Under the pieces are notes generated by a model. The model was not told the origin of the DNA. It made no database searches and worked only from the letters and a program-made list of their open reading frames with translations. A DNA stretch of 28,855 bases, taken from NCBI GenBank assembly GCA_013416795.1, contig RQSC01000016.1, forward strand, positions 4,070 to 32,924, given 5' to 3'. The stretch's first letter is position 1; each line of letters begins with the position of its first letter. This document shows positions 26,798-28,855 of the stretch, piece after piece. Source of the DNA: Prasinococcaceae sp. CCMP 1430. Lineage: Eukaryota > Prasinodermophyta > Palmophyllophyceae > Prasinococcales > Prasinococcaceae. The position numbers and the translations under genes were made by a program.

Positions 26798-26983
26798 CTG
26801 GGGCGTGCAGTCCGAGACCACGGAGGGGGCGCGACTCCCAAGCGCGAGCGCTCGCGCGCCAAGGCCGCTGCGGCGGGAGCGATGCGTGCAGCAGCGGGGG
26901 CATGTACGGCAAATCTTTGTACATATACAGTGTAGTACTAGTAGCCAACATTTGGTTGTACGCCGAGAGCGAGCGAGCCATCC
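26798..26983. other. Intergenic between convergent genes 10 and 11
   Basis: This 186-bp region holds the 3' flanks of both genes. It carries several GTAC-containing motifs (CATGTACGG, TTTGTACATATACAG, TTGTACG) that read as TGTA on one or both strands. Confidence 0.5.
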
Positions 26984-28814
26984 TCAGAGCTTGGCGCGGA
27001 CGCGGCGCCCCTTGTCGTGCTTGCCATCGGCAATCTCCTTGCGCAGCTCGCGCTTGCTCATTTTGCCCGTCGCGGTCCTCGGGATGGCGTCCACGAAGAT
27101 GACCTCGTCTGGAATCCACCACTTCGGAACGCGGCCGTGGTAGACCGCCAGGACGGCAGCGGCGCTCACGGACGCGCCGGGCTTGCACACCACGCACAGT
27201 GCCGGGCGCTCGTCGTACTGCGGATGGGGAACGCCCACGCAGCAGGCCTCGGCAACTCCAGGGGCGCTCAGAGCCAGGTTCTCGACGTCAATAGAGCTGA
27301 TCCATTCGCCACCCGACTTGATGACGTCCTTGTTGCGATCCACAATGCTCACAAATCCATGCGAGTCGATGGTGGCGATGTCACCTGTCGCAGCCGCGCC
27401 GAGGCAGATAGCAGAGGCGGCGAGTGAGTTAGCAGGCGCTGTGGGCTCTGAGATGACCGCAAAGGCAAGGCTGCTCGCATCACGCACCTGTGTCGAAAAA
27501 GCCCTGCGGGTCGAGGACGTCGTCCAGCCGCGGGTCGTGCACCGAAGAACGAGACGTGCTCTTGAAGTACGTTTGGATCACACTGGGCCCATTCACCATG
27601 AGCCGACCGATCGTCTTGCCGTCGCGCGGTAACTCGCGGTCCGAGTCGTGCGCGGACACCTTCATGTCGTTTATCCATTGCGTTCGACCCGCCTTCATCA
27701 TGTACGCTGTGCGCTCAGCGCGCGTCGTCGGCGCGACGCCGCGCTTGAGCGCAAAGTTGGTGCCCAGCGGGCCCATCTCAGTCATGCCCCATGCCTGCAC
27801 GAGAGTAACGCCATAGCGCTCTTCGAAAGCCTCGATGACTGACGCCGCGGGCGCTGCGCCACCGACGATCGCGCGCTTCAGAGTGCGCAGCGGATCCTTG
27901 CCCGCTTTGCCGCTGTCGAGGTGCGCGAGGATGTCGATGTAAAGCGTGGGCACGCCTGTCATGAGTGTGGCTCCATGTACGCGCGCGAGCGATACGAGCG
28001 CAGGGCCGCTGACGTCCCGGCCAGGCAGCACCACGCCCGCGCCTGCCAGCGGGCAGCTGAAGACGAGCCCCCACGCGTTGGCGTGATACATGGCCGCGCC
28101 ACAGAGCACGGTGTCGGTGGCGCTCAGGTGGAGGCTGTCCGCCCCCAGCTCAGACATGGCGTGGAGAAAGTTCGATCTGTGCGTGTATACAACTCCCTTG
28201 GGAGCGCCCGTGGTACCGCTGGTGAAGCTCAGCCCACACGGCGAGCGCTCATCGAAGGGCAAGCCCCCGAACCACGAGTAGCTGCCGCCGAGTTCCGCGG
28301 CCACCAGCGCTTCGAAGGTCTCGAGCTGGCCTCGCACGCCAGCCTCGGTGACTGCGCGCTCGCCAGCGGCACCGTCGACCATTGCCACCCCCCTGGCGAG
28401 CAAGTCGCCGCACGGCCCGCCTCGTTTTTCCAGCTCGGCCTGCAGCGCGGCCATTTCAGGGGCGCAGTGCTCGTCGACGAAGAAGACGCGATCCTGCGCG
28501 GCGTGCACGATATCCGCGAGTTGTGAAACAAAGTACCGCGGGTTGAGCGTGTGCACGACGGCGCCGCACCCCATGATGGCCCACCACGCCATCATGTGGC
28601 GCTCGGAGTTGAAGCTCATCGTCGCGACGTGCTGGCCTCGCCGTACGCCGCGTGCCACGAGCGCGCGCGCGAGCGCGAGCGCGCGCTCGCGAACGCGCGC
28701 CCACGTCGACCCGCCGCCTGCCGAGCCCGCGCAGGCCACCGGCGCATCGCCGTGCCATCGCGCCGCGTGGTCCAGGCAGCGGGTGACGTGGAGGTCCCAC
28801 TCCTGCATGCTCAT
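26984..28814 (-). CDS. Acyl-CoA synthetase (AMP-binding), predicted peroxisomal
   Basis: The exons are 28814-27488 and 27384-26984, giving 575 residues. The enzyme activates a carboxylic acid with ATP to an acyl-adenylate and then forms the CoA thioester. Visible motifs: LSFTSGTTGAPKGVVYTH (phosphate loop, about 195-210), VQAWGMTEMGPLG (about 335), FFDTGDIATID, and PRTATGKMSKRELRKE with the C-terminal lysine. The intron 27487-27385 (103 bp, CACAG|GTGCGT to GCGACAG|GTG, phase 1) falls inside the TGD motif, and splicing restores it. The C-terminus is VRAKL; AKL fits the type 1 peroxisomal targeting signal and is preceded by basic residues. Segments such as MGCGAVVHTLNPRYF and WGMTEM resemble medium-chain acyl-CoA and methylmercaptopropionyl-CoA (DmdB) ligases, but the substrate cannot be fixed. 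The start ATG is 41 bases from the window edge. Confidence 0.9.
27385..27487 (-). other. Intron of the acyl-CoA synthetase gene
   Basis: This 103-bp GT-AG, phase 1 intron has pyrimidine-rich sequence before its CAG acceptor. Its size matches the two introner-like introns of gene 3, but I see no sequence similarity to them. Confidence 0.85.
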
Positions 28815-28855
28815 CGCGCGTCCGCCTGCCCCGCTCCGCCCCGCGCGGAGCGCGG

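Overview
The window is GC-rich nuclear DNA of a eukaryote. It carries eleven protein genes on both strands, packed a few hundred bases apart. Their protein families are eukaryotic: an SSU-processome Utp5, tripeptidyl-peptidase II, an Ariadne-type RBR ligase, Abitram, and a receptor with kinase and nucleotide-cyclase domains. Introns are few, short (92-283 bp) and GT-AG. Alanine/arginine-rich proteins, compact genes, a TTAGGG-type telomeric repeat and two introns with related sequence would fit a unicellular alga such as a haptophyte or stramenopile. That placement is an inference; nothing here fixes the lineage. I saw no tRNA, rRNA, CRISPR array or transposase gene.

Layout. (1) UTP5/WDR43-like, + 54-2285. 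(2) SAP-WW-KH-RRM RNA-binding protein, - 3831-2408, one intron with a (GT)31 microsatellite. (3) MpaB/DUF2236-type oxygenase, - 5565-4166, two introns that resemble each other. (4) Unrecognised protein, perhaps beta-propeller plus coiled coil, + 5915-8326, two introns. (5) Glutamine-dependent asparagine synthetase, - 11000-8693, whose single intron holds a 13.5-unit telomeric array. (6) Ankyrin-RBR (ANKIB1-like) E3 ligase, - 14823-11869. (7) Tripeptidyl-peptidase II, + 15391-19290, intronless. (8) Receptor with periplasmic-binding-protein ectodomain, kinase and class III cyclase, - 24125-19602, intronless. (9) NUDT15-like Nudix hydrolase, - 25627-25046. (10) Abitram (FAM206/Simiate)-like, + 25972-26797, with a short first exon. 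(11) Acyl-CoA synthetase with a peroxisomal C-terminus, - 28814-26984.

These are individual housekeeping and signalling genes, not a pathway cluster. Three divergent pairs (3/4, 6/7, 9/10) have short shared promoter regions, and each of those regions contains a CCCTAA/TTAGGG hexamer.

The most unusual signals are in the introns. The two introns of gene 3 are 104 and 105 bp, both phase 0, and about 81% identical over a 53-bp ungapped core, as expected of introner-like (self-propagating) introns. The asparagine synthetase intron carries 81 bp of perfect telomeric repeat directly upstream of its 3' splice site, presenting a run of branch-point-like CTAAC motifs. All exon joins were inferred from splice consensus, frame and family fit, without transcript evidence.
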